Below are positions 1-8,883 of a stretch of 46,557 bases of DNA, piece by piece. The translations under genes and the position numbers were made by a program. Within the stretch, counting starts at the first letter, position 1, and each line of letters opens with the position of its first letter. A model generated the notes under the pieces. The model saw nothing but the letters and a program-made list of their open reading frames with translations, did no database searches and was not told the origin of the DNA. Source of the stretch: Pseudomonadota bacterium (GTDB lineage Bacteria; Myxococcota_A; UBA9042; GCA-2863065); the NCBI GenBank assembly GCA_005776725.1, contig SXOO01000204.1, positions 1 to 46,557 of the forward strand, written 5' to 3'.

Positions 1-64
1 GGGCGTGAGCCGCGTGGTCTACGACATCTCGTCCAAGCCACCCGCCACGATCGAGTGGGAGTGA
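1..64 (+). CDS. guaA: GMP synthase (glutamine-hydrolysing), C-terminal end
   Basis: Only the last 20 codons are in the window, read from position 2 to a TGA at 62-64. The residues GVSRVVYDISSKPPATIEWE match the very conserved C-terminus of GuaA, where the R-V-x-Y-D and KPPxTIEWE blocks form the end of the dimerisation domain. GuaA makes GMP from XMP, ATP and glutamine in the cytoplasm. The gene continues to the left of the window. The next reading frame starts 1 bp after the stop, so it may be co-transcribed. The call rests on this short tail only, but the tail is distinctive. Confidence 0.85.
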   Translation, partial: GVSRVVYDISSKPPATIEWE

Positions 65-65
65 G

Positions 66-902
66 ATGATCGCGGTCCTCGCCGCGCTCGCTTCGTGCCT
101 GGAGCCCGGGGCGGTCCTCGTCCCGGAGCTGCGCGGCAAGGCAGTCGGCCAGCCGGGCGTCTCGGATACCCGGGTGTGGATCAGCGCTGGCGAGCCCCGA
201 GCGGCCGTGGTGGGGCCCGGCGTGGACGGGGCGTTCGCTCCTGGAGCGCTGATCGCGGTGCCCGCCGGAGTCGTGGTCGTGGAGATCGGAACCGAGCGCG
301 CCGACGCCAACCGTGTGCGCCTCAACGTGGAGCCCGGCCTCACCTCGGTGGTCCCCATGGGCCTCGTCGCGGTGACGGTGGAGCCCGCGGTGGCGCAGGT
401 GCTGGACGCCTGTCGTATCTGGAGCGCCTCGTTCGAGCTGGCCCTCCAGCCCCTGAGCGGTCCCGGCGGCGCGGTGGTCACTCGGGTCAGCACCGAGGGG
501 GCCACGTCCCTGGCGCTGGTGCCCGCGGGTTATTACCGGGTGCTCTGGAACGGCGGCGCCATCGAGGTGGCGGTGCCACCGTGGACTCGCTACCACGTCG
601 AGACCGGTCGCATCGGCCCGCTTCGGGAGAGCCGGGTTCAGCTCTCCGAGTTCGAAGGCGGGCCAGATGCCCTCACCTTGTGCGAGCGGCGAGCCACGCG
701 CGTTCTTGCGAGGCCCTGGTACGCCTCGTACTCCGAGGCGACCAGCGAGCCGCCGTTTCGGAAGAAGGTCTGGGCCCGGGTGGCCGTTCCGGCCGACGAG
801 CGGCGTGGCGGGCCCTTCGAGAGCTTGAAGCGGCCCAAGGTGAAGAAGGAGTGTCCGCCGGAGCGCGTATCTGCGGTCTCGCTCTGGGAAGCGCCCGAGT
901 GA
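66..902 (+). CDS. Unknown exported protein, probable lipoprotein
   Basis: A 278-residue protein not recognised as a named family. The first residues MIAVLAALASC carry a plausible lipobox (L-A-S-C, Cys11) but no basic n-region, so lipid attachment is likely rather than certain. The ATG lies 1 bp after the guaA stop and has GGGAG at 57-61. The body is rich in short beta-type segments alternating Val with Gly/Pro, reminiscent of carboxypeptidase-regulatory or PEGA-type folds. The C-terminal 60 residues are more basic (K/R clusters near FRKKV and KRPKVKKE). Its stop overlaps the next start (GTGA, 899-902), so the two exported proteins are translationally coupled. Function unknown. Confidence 0.65.
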   Translation: MIAVLAALASCLEPGAVLVPELRGKAVGQPGVSDTRVWISAGEPRAAVVGPGVDGAFAPGALIAVPAGVVVVEIGTERADANRVRLNVEPGLTSVVPMGLVAVTVEPAVAQVLDACRIWSASFELALQPLSGPGGAVVTRVSTEGATSLALVPAGYYRVLWNGGAIEVAVPPWTRYHVETGRIGPLRESRVQLSEFEGGPDALTLCERRATRVLARPWYASYSEATSEPPFRKKVWARVAVPADERRGGPFESLKRPKVKKECPPERVSAVSLWEAPE

Positions 903-1657
903 GGTGCGCCGTGCTCGTTGCGTTGGCCGCGCTCCATTCGGTGGCCGCCGCGGCCAGTCCCAGGCTGGTCCTGCTCATCTCCGAGGAGCGCCTCGAGGGC
1001 GCCCCCAGGTTCTGGTGGCAGTGCGGCGCGCGCGATCCGCAGCCGTTCGCCGATGCGCTCGGTGCCCAGCTCGAGCGGCGAGAGCTGCACGTGCTGGACC
1101 GCTGCGAGGAGGCCGCGGTGCACGGGAGCTTCGCCCGCCCCAACCTCACCGCGCGCGATGGCGCGAACATCGCTTCGGCTGTGGACGCAGACATCTCCGC
1201 CGTCGGCAGCGTGCGCATGGAGAAGGCCGAGGCTCCCACCGGGCTCGGGGTGGTCAGGTACCGGGCTCACTTGAAGCTCCACCTGGTACGGGCGGACGGG
1301 GCGAGCCTCGGCGAGGTCTCCGTGACCCGCGACGGGTTCGGCGCGGGCGTTGGCGAAGCGCTCGAGACGGCGCGCCAGCTCCTCCTGATCGACGCCATGA
1401 ACGTGATCCCCGACGCGATCGCCGGGAGCGCCGAGACCCCCGCGCTCTGGGTTCGCCTCGCCATTGCGGGGAACGCCGAGACCCGGCTTCGCTTCCGCGA
1501 GGCGCTCGTGAAGGTCCCCGGAGTGACCAAGGTCTCGCTCGCGGCCCTCCGAGCCACCGCCACCACGTTCTCGGTGGTCCCCCTCGACGCGCGGTACGCG
1601 GTGGCGTCGGCGCTGGCCGCCGCCGGGGTGGCCTACGAGTTCACCGAGTCGCCGTAA
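899..1657 (+). CDS. Unknown secreted protein
   Basis: A 252-residue protein. I chose the GTG at 899, which overlaps the upstream TGA by 4 bp, because it gives a short signal peptide (MRCAVLVALAALHSVAAAAS) with cleavage near residue 19. The frame is open much further upstream, but that part is a shadow of the preceding gene. The mature part begins with PRLVLLISEERLEG and has an alpha/beta pattern; residues about 85-170 (a V-D-A-D-I-S stretch followed by LKLHLVRADG) resemble periplasmic proteins that sense or assemble envelope components, but no family can be assigned. It is coupled to the putative lipoprotein before it and precedes apaG. Confidence 0.65.
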   Translation: MRCAVLVALAALHSVAAAASPRLVLLISEERLEGAPRFWWQCGARDPQPFADALGAQLERRELHVLDRCEEAAVHGSFARPNLTARDGANIASAVDADISAVGSVRMEKAEAPTGLGVVRYRAHLKLHLVRADGASLGEVSVTRDGFGAGVGEALETARQLLLIDAMNVIPDAIAGSAETPALWVRLAIAGNAETRLRFREALVKVPGVTKVSLAALRATATTFSVVPLDARYAVASALAAAGVAYEFTESP

Positions 1658-1680
1658 GTCGTGCTCCCGAAAGGGCCCGT

Positions 1681-1709
1681 TTGACGGAGACTTGGGGGTC
1701 GTTCACCAT
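1681..1709 (+). promoter_or_regulatory. Possible sigma-70 promoter for apaG
   Basis: TTGACG at 1681-1686 and CACCAT at 1704-1709 are separated by 17 bp. The -35 matches the consensus at 5 of 6 positions but the -10 only at 3 of 6. It sits 40 bp before the apaG ATG in a 91-bp gap. Weak evidence. Confidence 0.25.
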
Positions 1710-1748
1710 TCGGGCCTTGAACGCGGCGCGGGCCGAGGAGCCGGTTTG

Positions 1749-2147
1749 ATGGCAGGACTTGGACACTCAGAGGCAGTCACGGACGGCGTCCGGATCCAGG
1801 TCAAGAGCCGATACCTCCGCGAGCGGTCCAATCCCACCGTTCGGCAGTTCATGTTCACCTACGACATCACCATCCGGAACGAGAGCCCTGCACCGGTCAA
1901 GCTGCTCACCCGCCACTGGGTGATCCGGGATGCGACGGGGGCTGAGCAGAAGGTGGAGGGCGTCGGCGTCATCGGGGAGACCCCGGTGATCGAGCCGGGC
2001 GCCACGCACCGGTACTCCAGCTTCTGTCCCCTGCGGACTGAGTTCGGGTCGATGGAGGGGAGCTACGGGATGGTCCGCTCCAGCGGAGAGACCTTCCGGG
2101 CCAAGATCGCCACCTTCAGCCTGTTCGTTCCCAGCGCCGTCTCCTGA
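1749..2147 (+). CDS. apaG: ApaG protein
   Basis: A 132-residue protein of the ApaG family (usual length 125-130), a small fibronectin-III-like beta-sandwich linked in enterobacteria to cobalt and magnesium homeostasis; its biochemical role is not settled. Seen in the sequence: the family opening SEAVTDGVRIQVKSRYL, then FTYDITIRNES, LTRHWVIRDATG, VEGVGVIGETPVIEPG and YSSFCPLRTEFGSMEGSY, all hallmarks of the family. The ATG at 1749 is preferred over an upstream in-frame TTG at 1692 because GAGGAG lies 8 bp before it (1735-1740) and the family consensus starts just after. It stands alone and converges on fbp across a 58-bp gap. Confidence 0.93.
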   Translation: MAGLGHSEAVTDGVRIQVKSRYLRERSNPTVRQFMFTYDITIRNESPAPVKLLTRHWVIRDATGAEQKVEGVGVIGETPVIEPGATHRYSSFCPLRTEFGSMEGSYGMVRSSGETFRAKIATFSLFVPSAVS

Positions 2148-2205
2148 CGTCCGGGCTTCGCCGGGTCCCGCGGCGGCGCCTGGCGGCCTCCGGGTCGCGC
2201 GTGGC

Positions 2206-3195
2206 TCAGCCCTTCACGAGGCGCTCGTAGAGCGCCACCTCTTCCGCATTGCCGATGCAGAGCGGCACCCTCTGATGGATCCCCGTGGGCACCATGTCGA
2301 GGATCCGGGTCTTGCCCGTGGTGGCGCTGCCCCCCGCGGCCTCGGCCACGCCGGCCAGCGGGATGGCCTCGTACAGGAGCCGGAGCTTCCCGTCGGGCGA
2401 CTTCTTGTCCTCCGGATAAAGGAAGACGCCGCCGTAGAGGAGGTTCCGGTGGAAGTCGGCGACGAGCGAGCCGATGTACCGCGCCGTCGAGCCTTTGTAG
2501 CGAGGCTCCTTGGACTTCAGCGTCTCCAGGAAGGCCTGGGCGCCAGGTGACCAGTCCGCAGCGTTCCGCTCGTTCATGGAGTAACACTTCACGACGTCGG
2601 GGGTCTGGATGTTCGGGTGGCTCAGAACGAACTCGCCGTACTCGGGGTCGAGCGTGAAGCCCGAGACCACGCCGCCCACGGCGTACACGAACATGGTGGA
2701 CGACCCGTAGATCGCGTAACCGGAGGCGACCAGATTTCGGCCGGGCTGCATGAAGTCCTGCTCGGTGGCCGCCGACCCGATCTCCGGGCGCCGGTAGATT
2801 CCCCAGATGGTCCCGATCCCCACGTTGGCGTCGATGTTGGAGCTCCCGTCCAGCGGATCGTGGAACAGCACGTACTTGCCGCTGGCGCTGCCGCTGGGCA
2901 GCGGCACGATCCCGTCGTCTTCCTCCGAGGCGATGGCGGCCACGAGGCCGTTGTAACGAACACACGCGGTGATCGTCTCGTTCGCAAGCTCGTCGAGCTT
3001 CATGACGCGCTCGCCCTGAACGTTCGTGGAGCCGGTGGCCCCGAGGACGTCGTTGAGCAGCCCCGCCTTGTTGACGTTGCGGCTGATGATCTTGGCGGCG
3101 AGCGCGAGCGTGCCGAGCAGGCTGGAGAGCTCCCCGGTTGCGCCCGCGGGCTGGGTCTCGACGAGGTGACGATGGATGGTGACGATCTCGCGCAT
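2206..3195 (-). CDS. fbp: Fructose-1,6-bisphosphatase, class I
   Basis: A 329-residue class I FBPase, the normal length, which removes the 1-phosphate from fructose 1,6-bisphosphate in gluconeogenesis in the cytoplasm. The metal and substrate motif DPLDGSSN is at residues 113-120, with the acidic metal ligands in ASEEDDG at about 89-95. ARYIGSLVADFHRN and GGVFLYPEDKKSPDGKLR are the usual substrate-binding segments, and YEAIPLAGVAEAAGG is the conserved C-terminal part. It is transcribed away from the gene at 3300 across a 104-bp gap and convergent with apaG. No clear Shine-Dalgarno is seen before its ATG, but the N-terminus fits the family. Confidence 0.96.
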   Translation of the reverse strand: MREIVTIHRHLVETQPAGATGELSSLLGTLALAAKIISRNVNKAGLLNDVLGATGSTNVQGERVMKLDELANETITACVRYNGLVAAIASEEDDGIVPLPSGSASGKYVLFHDPLDGSSNIDANVGIGTIWGIYRRPEIGSAATEQDFMQPGRNLVASGYAIYGSSTMFVYAVGGVVSGFTLDPEYGEFVLSHPNIQTPDVVKCYSMNERNAADWSPGAQAFLETLKSKEPRYKGSTARYIGSLVADFHRNLLYGGVFLYPEDKKSPDGKLRLLYEAIPLAGVAEAAGGSATTGKTRILDMVPTGIHQRVPLCIGNAEEVALYERLVKG

Positions 3196-3299
3196 GGTGC
3201 GGACCGTACCCGAAGGACCGGGGCGGGAGAAGCCCGAGCAACCCTCCCATGCACCCCGGCGAGGTTGCGAAGCGGGCGGCGGGGCGGTAAGGAGCCGCG

Positions 3300-4793
3300 G
3301 TGCTCACCCTGCGCCTCCTGCTGCTGCTCGTTTGGTCGCCGCTCGCCGCGGCGTGCGTCTTGCCGGGGCGGCTCGCGAGCGCGACGCCGCTCGAGCGTGG
3401 CACGCTGGAGATGATCGACAGCCGCTGCCGAGAGGGCCTCGCCCTGGTGGCTGCCGGGCGCGGCGCCGAGGCGCTGCCTTATCTCCAGGGCGCGCTGGCA
3501 CGCCCTGAGCTCCTCGGTCGCGACCTCACGTTGCCGCTCGCGGAGGCGTTCCACGCGGCGGGGGCCCCGCCCGAGGTTACGCTCCTCGCCTACGAGGCCG
3601 CGCAGCTGATGCCGCGCCCCGAGGGGCCGGAGTCCGCGCTCATCGCCTCGCGTATCTCGGCCCTGGTCCACGGGCTGGATGACGGCGTCGCGTCGCGCCT
3701 CCTCGGCGCTCAGCCCGGGCGCCCGTCGGCACCGTGGCTCGAGGCCCGCGCGCTCGAAGAGGCTTCGGCCGCGAGTGGCGCCGGGACGCGTGGCCCGGTT
3801 GCGCTGCTGCTCCCGCTCAGCGGCAAGCTCGAAGCGCTGGGCCGGCGCGTGCTGGACGGCGCGCTCGCGGCGCTCGAGGAAGGGCAGGTGGTGTGGGTGG
3901 CCGATACCGCCGCCGAGCCTGCCGGTAGCGCCGTCTCAAGGCTCGCTCGCCGTGGCGCCAGCGCGTTCCTCGGCCCTGTGGACCGGGCCTCCGTGGCGCC
4001 CGCGGTCGAAGCGGCCGCTGCCCGGCAGGTGCCGGTGGTCCGCCTGGACGTGGAGCCCGCAACTGCGCCCACCCCCGGGGTCTATCGGATGGGCCCCAGT
4101 CGGACGGCCGAGCTCCTCGCGTGCGTGACTACAGCGCGATCCCGTGGCGGCAGCCGCTTCGTGGTGCTCACGGGCGACCACCCTTACGGCCTCGCGGTGG
4201 CTCGCGCCGCGCGCGCGGCCATCGAGTCGAGCGGGCTCGCGCTGGTAGACGTGGTCAGCTACCCGCACGGAGCCACCGATCTCGCCAAGGAGGCCGCGCG
4301 AGTCGCCGGTCGGCGACCGGACGTGGTGATCCTGGGCGACGCCCCGCAACGCGGCGGCGCGGTGGCGCGTTATCTCGCCGCGGCCGGGCTGGTTACGGCG
4401 GGCACAGGGCGGCCCGGACCGCAAGGCGAGATGCGCCGGGTGCAGCTAATCGCCCCCTCAGAGTGGCGCGAGGCCGCGTCCCTCCCGGAGGAGGACCGCC
4501 GCTACCTGCAGGGGCTGTGGGTCGGGGTCGAGTGGGACCCGGCGCGTAGCCCCACCGTCGCGCGCGCCGCAGAGCGAATCGCCCGCGCGGTGGGCCATCC
4601 CGCCACCGTCCTCGAGGCCGTCGGGCACGACGGGCTGCTCCTTGCCAGCCGCTTGTCTCGCGACGGTGTTCCCGAGCTGATCGACGGGGGCTTGATCAGC
4701 ACGCGTGGATTTGACAAACACGGCGAGCCCCAACGCGCGGCCCGCGTTTATCGCCTCCGATCGAGCGGGGCGCTCTTCGAGCCGCTCCCTTAG
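3300..4793 (+). CDS. LpoA-like periplasmic-binding-fold protein (penicillin-binding protein activator / LivK-like)
   Basis: A 497-residue exported protein. The signal region MLTLRLLLLLVWSPLAAAC ends in a possible lipidated Cys19, although alanine at -3 is not typical. Residues about 30-160 are helical and TPR-like (AGRGAEALPYLQGAL). From residue 165 a type-1 periplasmic binding fold begins: PVALLLPLSGKLEALG, then SAFLGPVDRASVAPAV, RFVVLTGDHPYGLAVA and RPDVVILGDAP. A helical N-domain plus binding-protein fold is the architecture of LpoA, which activates PBP1A at the outer membrane; an amino-acid-binding role is the alternative, but no transporter genes are nearby. The GTG start is set by AAGGAG at 3289-3294, five bases upstream. 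A hairpin follows its stop. Confidence 0.75.
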   Translation: MLTLRLLLLLVWSPLAAACVLPGRLASATPLERGTLEMIDSRCREGLALVAAGRGAEALPYLQGALARPELLGRDLTLPLAEAFHAAGAPPEVTLLAYEAAQLMPRPEGPESALIASRISALVHGLDDGVASRLLGAQPGRPSAPWLEARALEEASAASGAGTRGPVALLLPLSGKLEALGRRVLDGALAALEEGQVVWVADTAAEPAGSAVSRLARRGASAFLGPVDRASVAPAVEAAAARQVPVVRLDVEPATAPTPGVYRMGPSRTAELLACVTTARSRGGSRFVVLTGDHPYGLAVARAARAAIESSGLALVDVVSYPHGATDLAKEAARVAGRRPDVVILGDAPQRGGAVARYLAAAGLVTAGTGRPGPQGEMRRVQLIAPSEWREAASLPEEDRRYLQGLWVGVEWDPARSPTVARAAERIARAVGHPATVLEAVGHDGLLLASRLSRDGVPELIDGGLISTRGFDKHGEPQRAARVYRLRSSGALFEPLP

Positions 4794-4797
4794 CAGA

Positions 4798-4817
4798 GTC
4801 CCCTGATCCCAGGGGAC
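4798..4817 (+). terminator. Hairpin just after the LpoA-like gene, probable terminator
   Basis: GTCCCCT and AGGGGAC form a perfect 7-bp stem around the 6-base loop GATCCC, starting 4 bp after the stop codon. There is no T-run after it, as is common in very GC-rich genomes, so it may end transcription with help or protect the 3' end. Confidence 0.55.
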
Positions 4818-4917
4818 GGCCCAAGACACCGCGCTTCCCGTCCAAGGTGGCGCTCGCGCTCGCGAGCTCCTTCCGAGGCGGGCGGCGCCCACGTACGCCA
4901 ATCCAACGAGGCTCCGA

Positions 4918-6642
4918 ATGCGTCACAGCGTCCTCCACGCCCCCACCCTGAAAGAGGCCCCCAAGGAGGCCGAGGTGCCGAGCCACGCGCTGCTCACGCG
5001 CGCGGGCTTCATCCGCAAGGAAGCCGCGGGGATCTACTCGTTCCTGCCGCTGGCCATCCGGACGCTCTCCAAGATCGAGCGGATCATCCGGGAGGAGCTG
5101 GAGCGCGCAGGGGCGCAAGAGGTGCTGCTGCCCACCGTGCAGCCCGCGGAGCTCTGGATGGAGTCCGAGCGCTGGCAGAAGTACGGCCCCGAGCTCCTTC
5201 GTTTCAAAGATCGCAAGGGCAACGACTTCTGCTACTCGCCCACGGCGGAAGAGGTCATCACCTCGCTCGTTCGCCGCGACGTCCGCTCGTACCGGCAGCT
5301 CCCGGTCAACCTGTTCCAGATCGCGAACAAGTTCCGTGACGAGATCCGGCCGCGCGCGGGCCTCATGCGCGGCCGCGAGTTCATCATGAAGGACGGCTAC
5401 AGCTTCGACTCCGACGAGGCGGGGGCCACACGCACCTACCAGGCGATGTTCGATGCCTACAACCGGATCTTCGAGCGCTGCGGCCTTGCGTTCCGGCCGG
5501 TCGAGGCCGACACCGGGGCGATCGGCGGCTCCCGCAGCCACGAGTTCCAGGTGCTCGCCGATACCGGCGAAGACTCCATCGTGTCCTGCGCCGCTTGCGG
5601 CTATACGGCCAACGTCGAGAAGGCCGAGGTCCAGCGCACGAGCCCCGCGGTTGCTGCCGCCGGTGGCCGCTTCGAAGCCGTCGCCACGCCCGGGAAGCGC
5701 TCGATCGAGGACGTATCCCGCTTCCTCGGCGTGACGCCGGCGCAGGTGTTGAAGACGTTGTACGTCGACACCGACGCGGGCCCTGTGCTCGTCCTCATTC
5801 GGGGCGACCGCACGCTCAACGAGGTCAAGCTCAAGTCGGCGCTGAAGGCCCAGTGGATCCGACTCGACGTCGAGCCCACCCACGACCTGGTCGCGGGCTT
5901 CATGGGCCCGATCAAGCTGCCAGCGGCCGCCGCCAAGCTGCGCGTGGTGGCTGACGACAGCGTCGGCACGCTCACCGACTTCGTCTGCGGCGGCAACGAG
6001 GCAGACGTTCACCTTCGCCACGCGGAGCGCTCGGATCTCCCGGCGCTCGGAGACACCCTGGACCTCTCCATGGCAGGCGCGGCCGATCCCTGCGGGCGCT
6101 GCGGGGGCGCGTTCGCGTTCTTCCGGGGGATCGAGGTCGGGCACGTCTTCTTCCTGGGGACCAAGTACTCGCTGCCCATGCAGTGCAACTTCCTCGACAA
6201 GGACGGCGCCGAGCGACCCATGGTCATGGGCTGCTACGGCATTGGCGTGAGCCGAATCATGGCGGCCGCAGTGGAGCAGAACCACGACGCGCAGGGCGTG
6301 AAGTGGCCGCTGCCGATCGCGCCCTTCGAGGTCGCGATCCTCGGGCTCCAGTGGGATGACGAGGGCGTGGTCGCGGCGGCTCGCGAGCTGTACGAGGGCC
6401 TCCGCGCCGAGGGCGTGGACGTGCTCTGGGACGACCGAGAGCTCCGTCCCGGGCAGAAGTTCGCCGACGCCGACCTCATCGGCCACCCCCTCCAGGTGTT
6501 GGTGGGGCGCCGCGGGCTGGATCAGGGCGTGGTGGAGTTCAAGGACCGTCGCTCCGGCGAACGCCTCAACCTCCCGCGCGTTGACGCGATCGCGACGATC
6601 GTCGCGCGCGTCCAGGCCGCGCGGAAGGGGCTCGGCGGGTGA
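4918..6642 (+). CDS. proS: Prolyl-tRNA synthetase, bacterial type
   Basis: A 574-residue class II synthetase that charges tRNA-Pro, of the bacterial form with an editing insertion. Motif 1 lies around [22 protein letters not shown], motif 2 includes [19 protein letters not shown], followed by MKDGYSFD, and motif 3 is [19 protein letters not shown]. Between motifs 2 and 3, residues about 240-375 ([33 protein letters not shown]) form the YbaK-like domain that hydrolyses mischarged Ala-tRNA-Pro. The C-terminal anticodon-binding domain contains [24 protein letters not shown] lies at 4908-4911. Its stop overlaps pyrF by 4 bp (GTGA), so proS-pyrF-rlmB form one unit. Confidence 0.97.
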   Translation: MRHSVLHAPTLKEAPKEAEVPSHALLTRAGFIRKEAAGIYSFLPLAIRTLSKIERIIREELERAGAQEVLLPTVQPAELWMESERWQKYGPELLRFKDRKGNDFCYSPTAEEVITSLVRRDVRSYRQLPVNLFQIANKFRDEIRPRAGLMRGREFIMKDGYSFDSDEAGATRTYQAMFDAYNRIFERCGLAFRPVEADTGAIGGSRSHEFQVLADTGEDSIVSCAACGYTANVEKAEVQRTSPAVAAAGGRFEAVATPGKRSIEDVSRFLGVTPAQVLKTLYVDTDAGPVLVLIRGDRTLNEVKLKSALKAQWIRLDVEPTHDLVAGFMGPIKLPAAAAKLRVVADDSVGTLTDFVCGGNEADVHLRHAERSDLPALGDTLDLSMAGAADPCGRCGGAFAFFRGIEVGHVFFLGTKYSLPMQCNFLDKDGAERPMVMGCYGIGVSRIMAAAVEQNHDAQGVKWPLPIAPFEVAILGLQWDDEGVVAAARELYEGLRAEGVDVLWDDRELRPGQKFADADLIGHPLQVLVGRRGLDQGVVEFKDRRSGERLNLPRVDAIATIVARVQAARKGLGG

Positions 6643-7304
6643 CCCCCGCGGACACCCGCCGTCTGGACGTCACCCGCATCGCGGTCGCGCTGGACGTGGA
6701 CACGCTCGCCGACGTCGATCGTCTGGCGGGCATCCTCCGCCCCGCCGGCGTCACTTGGTTCAAGGTGGGCCTTGGGCTCTTCTGTCGCGAGGGAGTGCGC
6801 GCCGTCGAGGCCGTCCAGCGCCACGGCGGCCGCGTCTTCCTCGATCTGAAGCTGCACGATATCCCGCATCAGGTCGGGCTCGCGGCGCGGGCCGTGTCTG
6901 CGCTGGGCGTGGAGCTGCTCACCGTGCACGCCTCGGGCGGGGCGGCCATGGTCGCCGCCGCTCGGGAGCACGCAGGTGGGGCCCAGGTCATCGCCGTCAC
7001 GGTGCTCACCAGCCTCGAGGCACCGGAGGGTGAGGTGGTTCGGCTCGCCGAGGCCGCGGTCCGCGCTGGCGCTGACGGGATCGTGTGCTCACCGCTCGAG
7101 GTGGCTGCCGTGCGGGTCGCTGTCCCCACGGCGTTCTTGGTGACGCCCGGGGTGCGGCCGCCGGGCGCGGAGCTGGGTGACCAGCAGCGTGTCGCCACGC
7201 CGTCCGCGGCCCTCGCGGCGGGCGCCGACCTGCTCGTGGTCGGTCGACCCATCACCGGCGCACGGGACCCGGTCGCGGGGCTCCGGGCGGTGCTCGAGTC
7301 ATGA
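6639..7304 (+). CDS. pyrF: Orotidine 5'-phosphate decarboxylase
   Basis: A 221-residue enzyme, slightly short for the family, which converts OMP to UMP in the last step of pyrimidine synthesis. Seen: IAVALDVDT with the substrate Asp19, WFKVGLGLF with Lys42, and the catalytic [13 protein letters not shown] block holding the D69-x-K71-x-x-D74 tetrad residues. VTPGVRPPG and LLVVGRPIT near the C-terminus bind the phosphate. The GTG start overlaps the proS stop and its own stop overlaps the rlmB ATG (ATGA at 7301-7304). The two 4-bp overlaps point to tight translational coupling of three unrelated housekeeping steps. Confidence 0.96.
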   Translation: MTPADTRRLDVTRIAVALDVDTLADVDRLAGILRPAGVTWFKVGLGLFCREGVRAVEAVQRHGGRVFLDLKLHDIPHQVGLAARAVSALGVELLTVHASGGAAMVAAAREHAGGAQVIAVTVLTSLEAPEGEVVRLAEAAVRAGADGIVCSPLEVAAVRVAVPTAFLVTPGVRPPGAELGDQQRVATPSAALAAGADLLVVGRPITGARDPVAGLRAVLES

Positions 7305-8092
7305 AGGGCGACACCCTCGTCGGGATCCATGCGGTCGAGGAGTGGCTGGACGCCGAGCCGCCCCGGATCAGCGCGCTGCTCGTGGGCCCCGGTGCCAACG
7401 ACCGCGTTCGGCGCCTCATCGACCGGGCGCGTGAGCGCGGTATCTCGGTCCGCGCCATCGCACGCGCGGACCTCGAGCGCCTCGCGGGTCAGCGGAACAG
7501 CCAGGGCGTCGCCGCCGAGGTACGACCGTTTCCCTACGCGCAGCTCGAGGCGTGCAGCGGAGACACGGTGCTGATCGTGGACGGCGTCACCGATCCCCAG
7601 AACTTCGGCGCGATCCTGCGCTCGGCGGCGTTCTTCAAGGTCGGGGCGGTCGTGGTGCCCATGGATCGGTCGGCGCCGGTGAGCCCCGTGGTGGAGCGGA
7701 CGGCTGCGGGCGCCGCCGCGCGGGTGCCCATCGTGCAGGCGCCGAGCCTCGTCGCCGCCGTCGAGTCCCTGAAGGCGCGCGGCTACCGCATCGTCGCCTC
7801 GATCGTGGGGGGGCACACGCACCTCGCGGAGGCCGACCTCTCGGGTCCGGTGGCGCTCGTGGTGGGCAGCGAAGGGCAGGGGATCCGCCCGTCCATCCGG
7901 CGGCTCGCGGATCAGCGGGTGGCGCTACCGTCGGATGGGCTCGAGTCGTTGAACGTGGCGTCGTTCACGTCGGTGCTCCTCTACGCGGCGGCTGCCGCGA
8001 ATCATCGCCCAAGCGTCGGTGGCTCCGCAGTCAGGCCGAGGGCGGGACCCGGTTTCGTGGGAGGATCAGCCGACGAGTTCGAGGAGGACTAG
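7301..8092 (+). CDS. rlmB: RlmB-type 23S rRNA 2'-O-methyltransferase (SpoU/TrmH family)
   Basis: A 263-residue SPOUT methyltransferase. Residues 1-75 ([11 protein letters not shown]...[28 protein letters not shown]) are the L30e-like RNA substrate-binding domain typical of RlmB. The SpoU part has [20 protein letters not shown] (motif 1), [15 protein letters not shown] (motif 2) and [18 protein letters not shown] (motif 3). RlmB methylates G2251 (E. coli numbering) in the peptidyl-transferase P loop. Motif 3 departs from the common SLNVSVA form after the Asn. A non-conserved tail of about 30 residues ends in EFEED. A related TrmH-family target is possible, but the N-domain favours RlmB. Confidence 0.87.
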   Translation: MKGDTLVGIHAVEEWLDAEPPRISALLVGPGANDRVRRLIDRARERGISVRAIARADLERLAGQRNSQGVAAEVRPFPYAQLEACSGDTVLIVDGVTDPQNFGAILRSAAFFKVGAVVVPMDRSAPVSPVVERTAAGAAARVPIVQAPSLVAAVESLKARGYRIVASIVGGHTHLAEADLSGPVALVVGSEGQGIRPSIRRLADQRVALPSDGLESLNVASFTSVLLYAAAAANHRPSVGGSAVRPRAGPGFVGGSADEFEED

Positions 8093-8094
8093 CG

Positions 8095-8883
8095 ATGAAC
8101 ACGGGTTGGTCGGTGGTCACCGGCGCCGGCGGGGGACTCGGCCGCGCGCTGGCGCTCTCCCTCGGACGCCGAGGGGGCCGGGTCTTGGTCTCGGACGTCT
8201 CGCTCGAGGCGGCTGAGGAGACCGCCCAACAGGTACAGGGAGCCCGCGAGGTGCGCGCCGCCCGGTGCGACGTGACCCGGCTCGAGGACGTCGAGGCCCT
8301 GGCCGAGGCGGCCGCCGGCACGGTCGACCTGCTCGTCAACAACGCTGGCGTGTCCAGCGCGGGCCGTGTCGGCGAGCTCTCTCTGGCCGACTGGCGTTGG
8401 ACCCTCGAGGTGGACCTGTTCGGCGTGGTCCACGGCTGCCACGTGTTCGTCCCGCGGCTCCGCGCCCAGCGCCACGGCCACGTGCTCAATGTGGCCTCGG
8501 TGGCGGGGATCGTGAATGCGCCGGACATGGCGGCCTACAACGTCGCGAAGGCCGGCGTCATCTCTCTGTCCGAGACGCTCCACGCCGAGCTCGTCGGCTC
8601 GGGTGTGGGCGTCACGGTGCTGTGCCCGTCGTTCTTTCAGACCAACATCGTGAGCTCTGGACGCTTCGTGAACGCGGGGGCCAAGGAGTTCGCGCAGGGC
8701 AGGGTGCGCAGCGGTCCCACGGCCGGGGTGGTGGCCGACGCGGCGCTGGCCGCTGTGGACACCGGGACGCTCCACGTGCTCCCCATGGCGGACGCTCGCT
8801 GGGCGTGGCGGCTGAAACGCGCCGCCCCGGGCGTGAGCACGCGCGGCGTCGGGCTGCTCGGTCGGTGGCTTCGCAAGTGGTAG
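8095..8883 (+). CDS. Short-chain dehydrogenase/reductase
   Basis: A 262-residue classical SDR. The NAD(P)-binding TGAGGGLG is at residues 9-16, Asp34 and Asp59 flank the adenine pocket, NNAG is at 82-85, and the catalytic set is Ser135, Tyr148 and Lys152 (YNVAK). The ATG at 8095 is chosen because GAGGAGG lies just upstream (8081-8087) and the frame before it is a shadow of rlmB. The rlmB stop is 2 bp before this start. The C-terminal part is basic (WAWRLKRAAPG, WLRKW), suggesting membrane association as in lipid-acting SDRs. Its last codons overlap the monooxygenase start, so the two likely act on one substrate. Substrate unknown. Confidence 0.88.
   Translation: MNTGWSVVTGAGGGLGRALALSLGRRGGRVLVSDVSLEAAEETAQQVQGAREVRAARCDVTRLEDVEALAEAAAGTVDLLVNNAGVSSAGRVGELSLADWRWTLEVDLFGVVHGCHVFVPRLRAQRHGHVLNVASVAGIVNAPDMAAYNVAKAGVISLSETLHAELVGSGVGVTVLCPSFFQTNIVSSGRFVNAGAKEFAQGRVRSGPTAGVVADAALAAVDTGTLHVLPMADARWAWRLKRAAPGVSTRGVGLLGRWLRKW

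Noticed and set aside
95..895. Upstream extension of the frame that codes for the secreted protein at 899
   Set aside because: The translation before 899 is Arg/Gly-rich and overlaps the 66-902 gene in another frame; the signal peptide starts at 899.
4696..6486. Open frame of 596 codons on the minus strand across proS
   Set aside because: It lies fully antisense to a clear prolyl-tRNA synthetase. Long antisense frames are expected at this GC content, and the translation has no recognisable motif.
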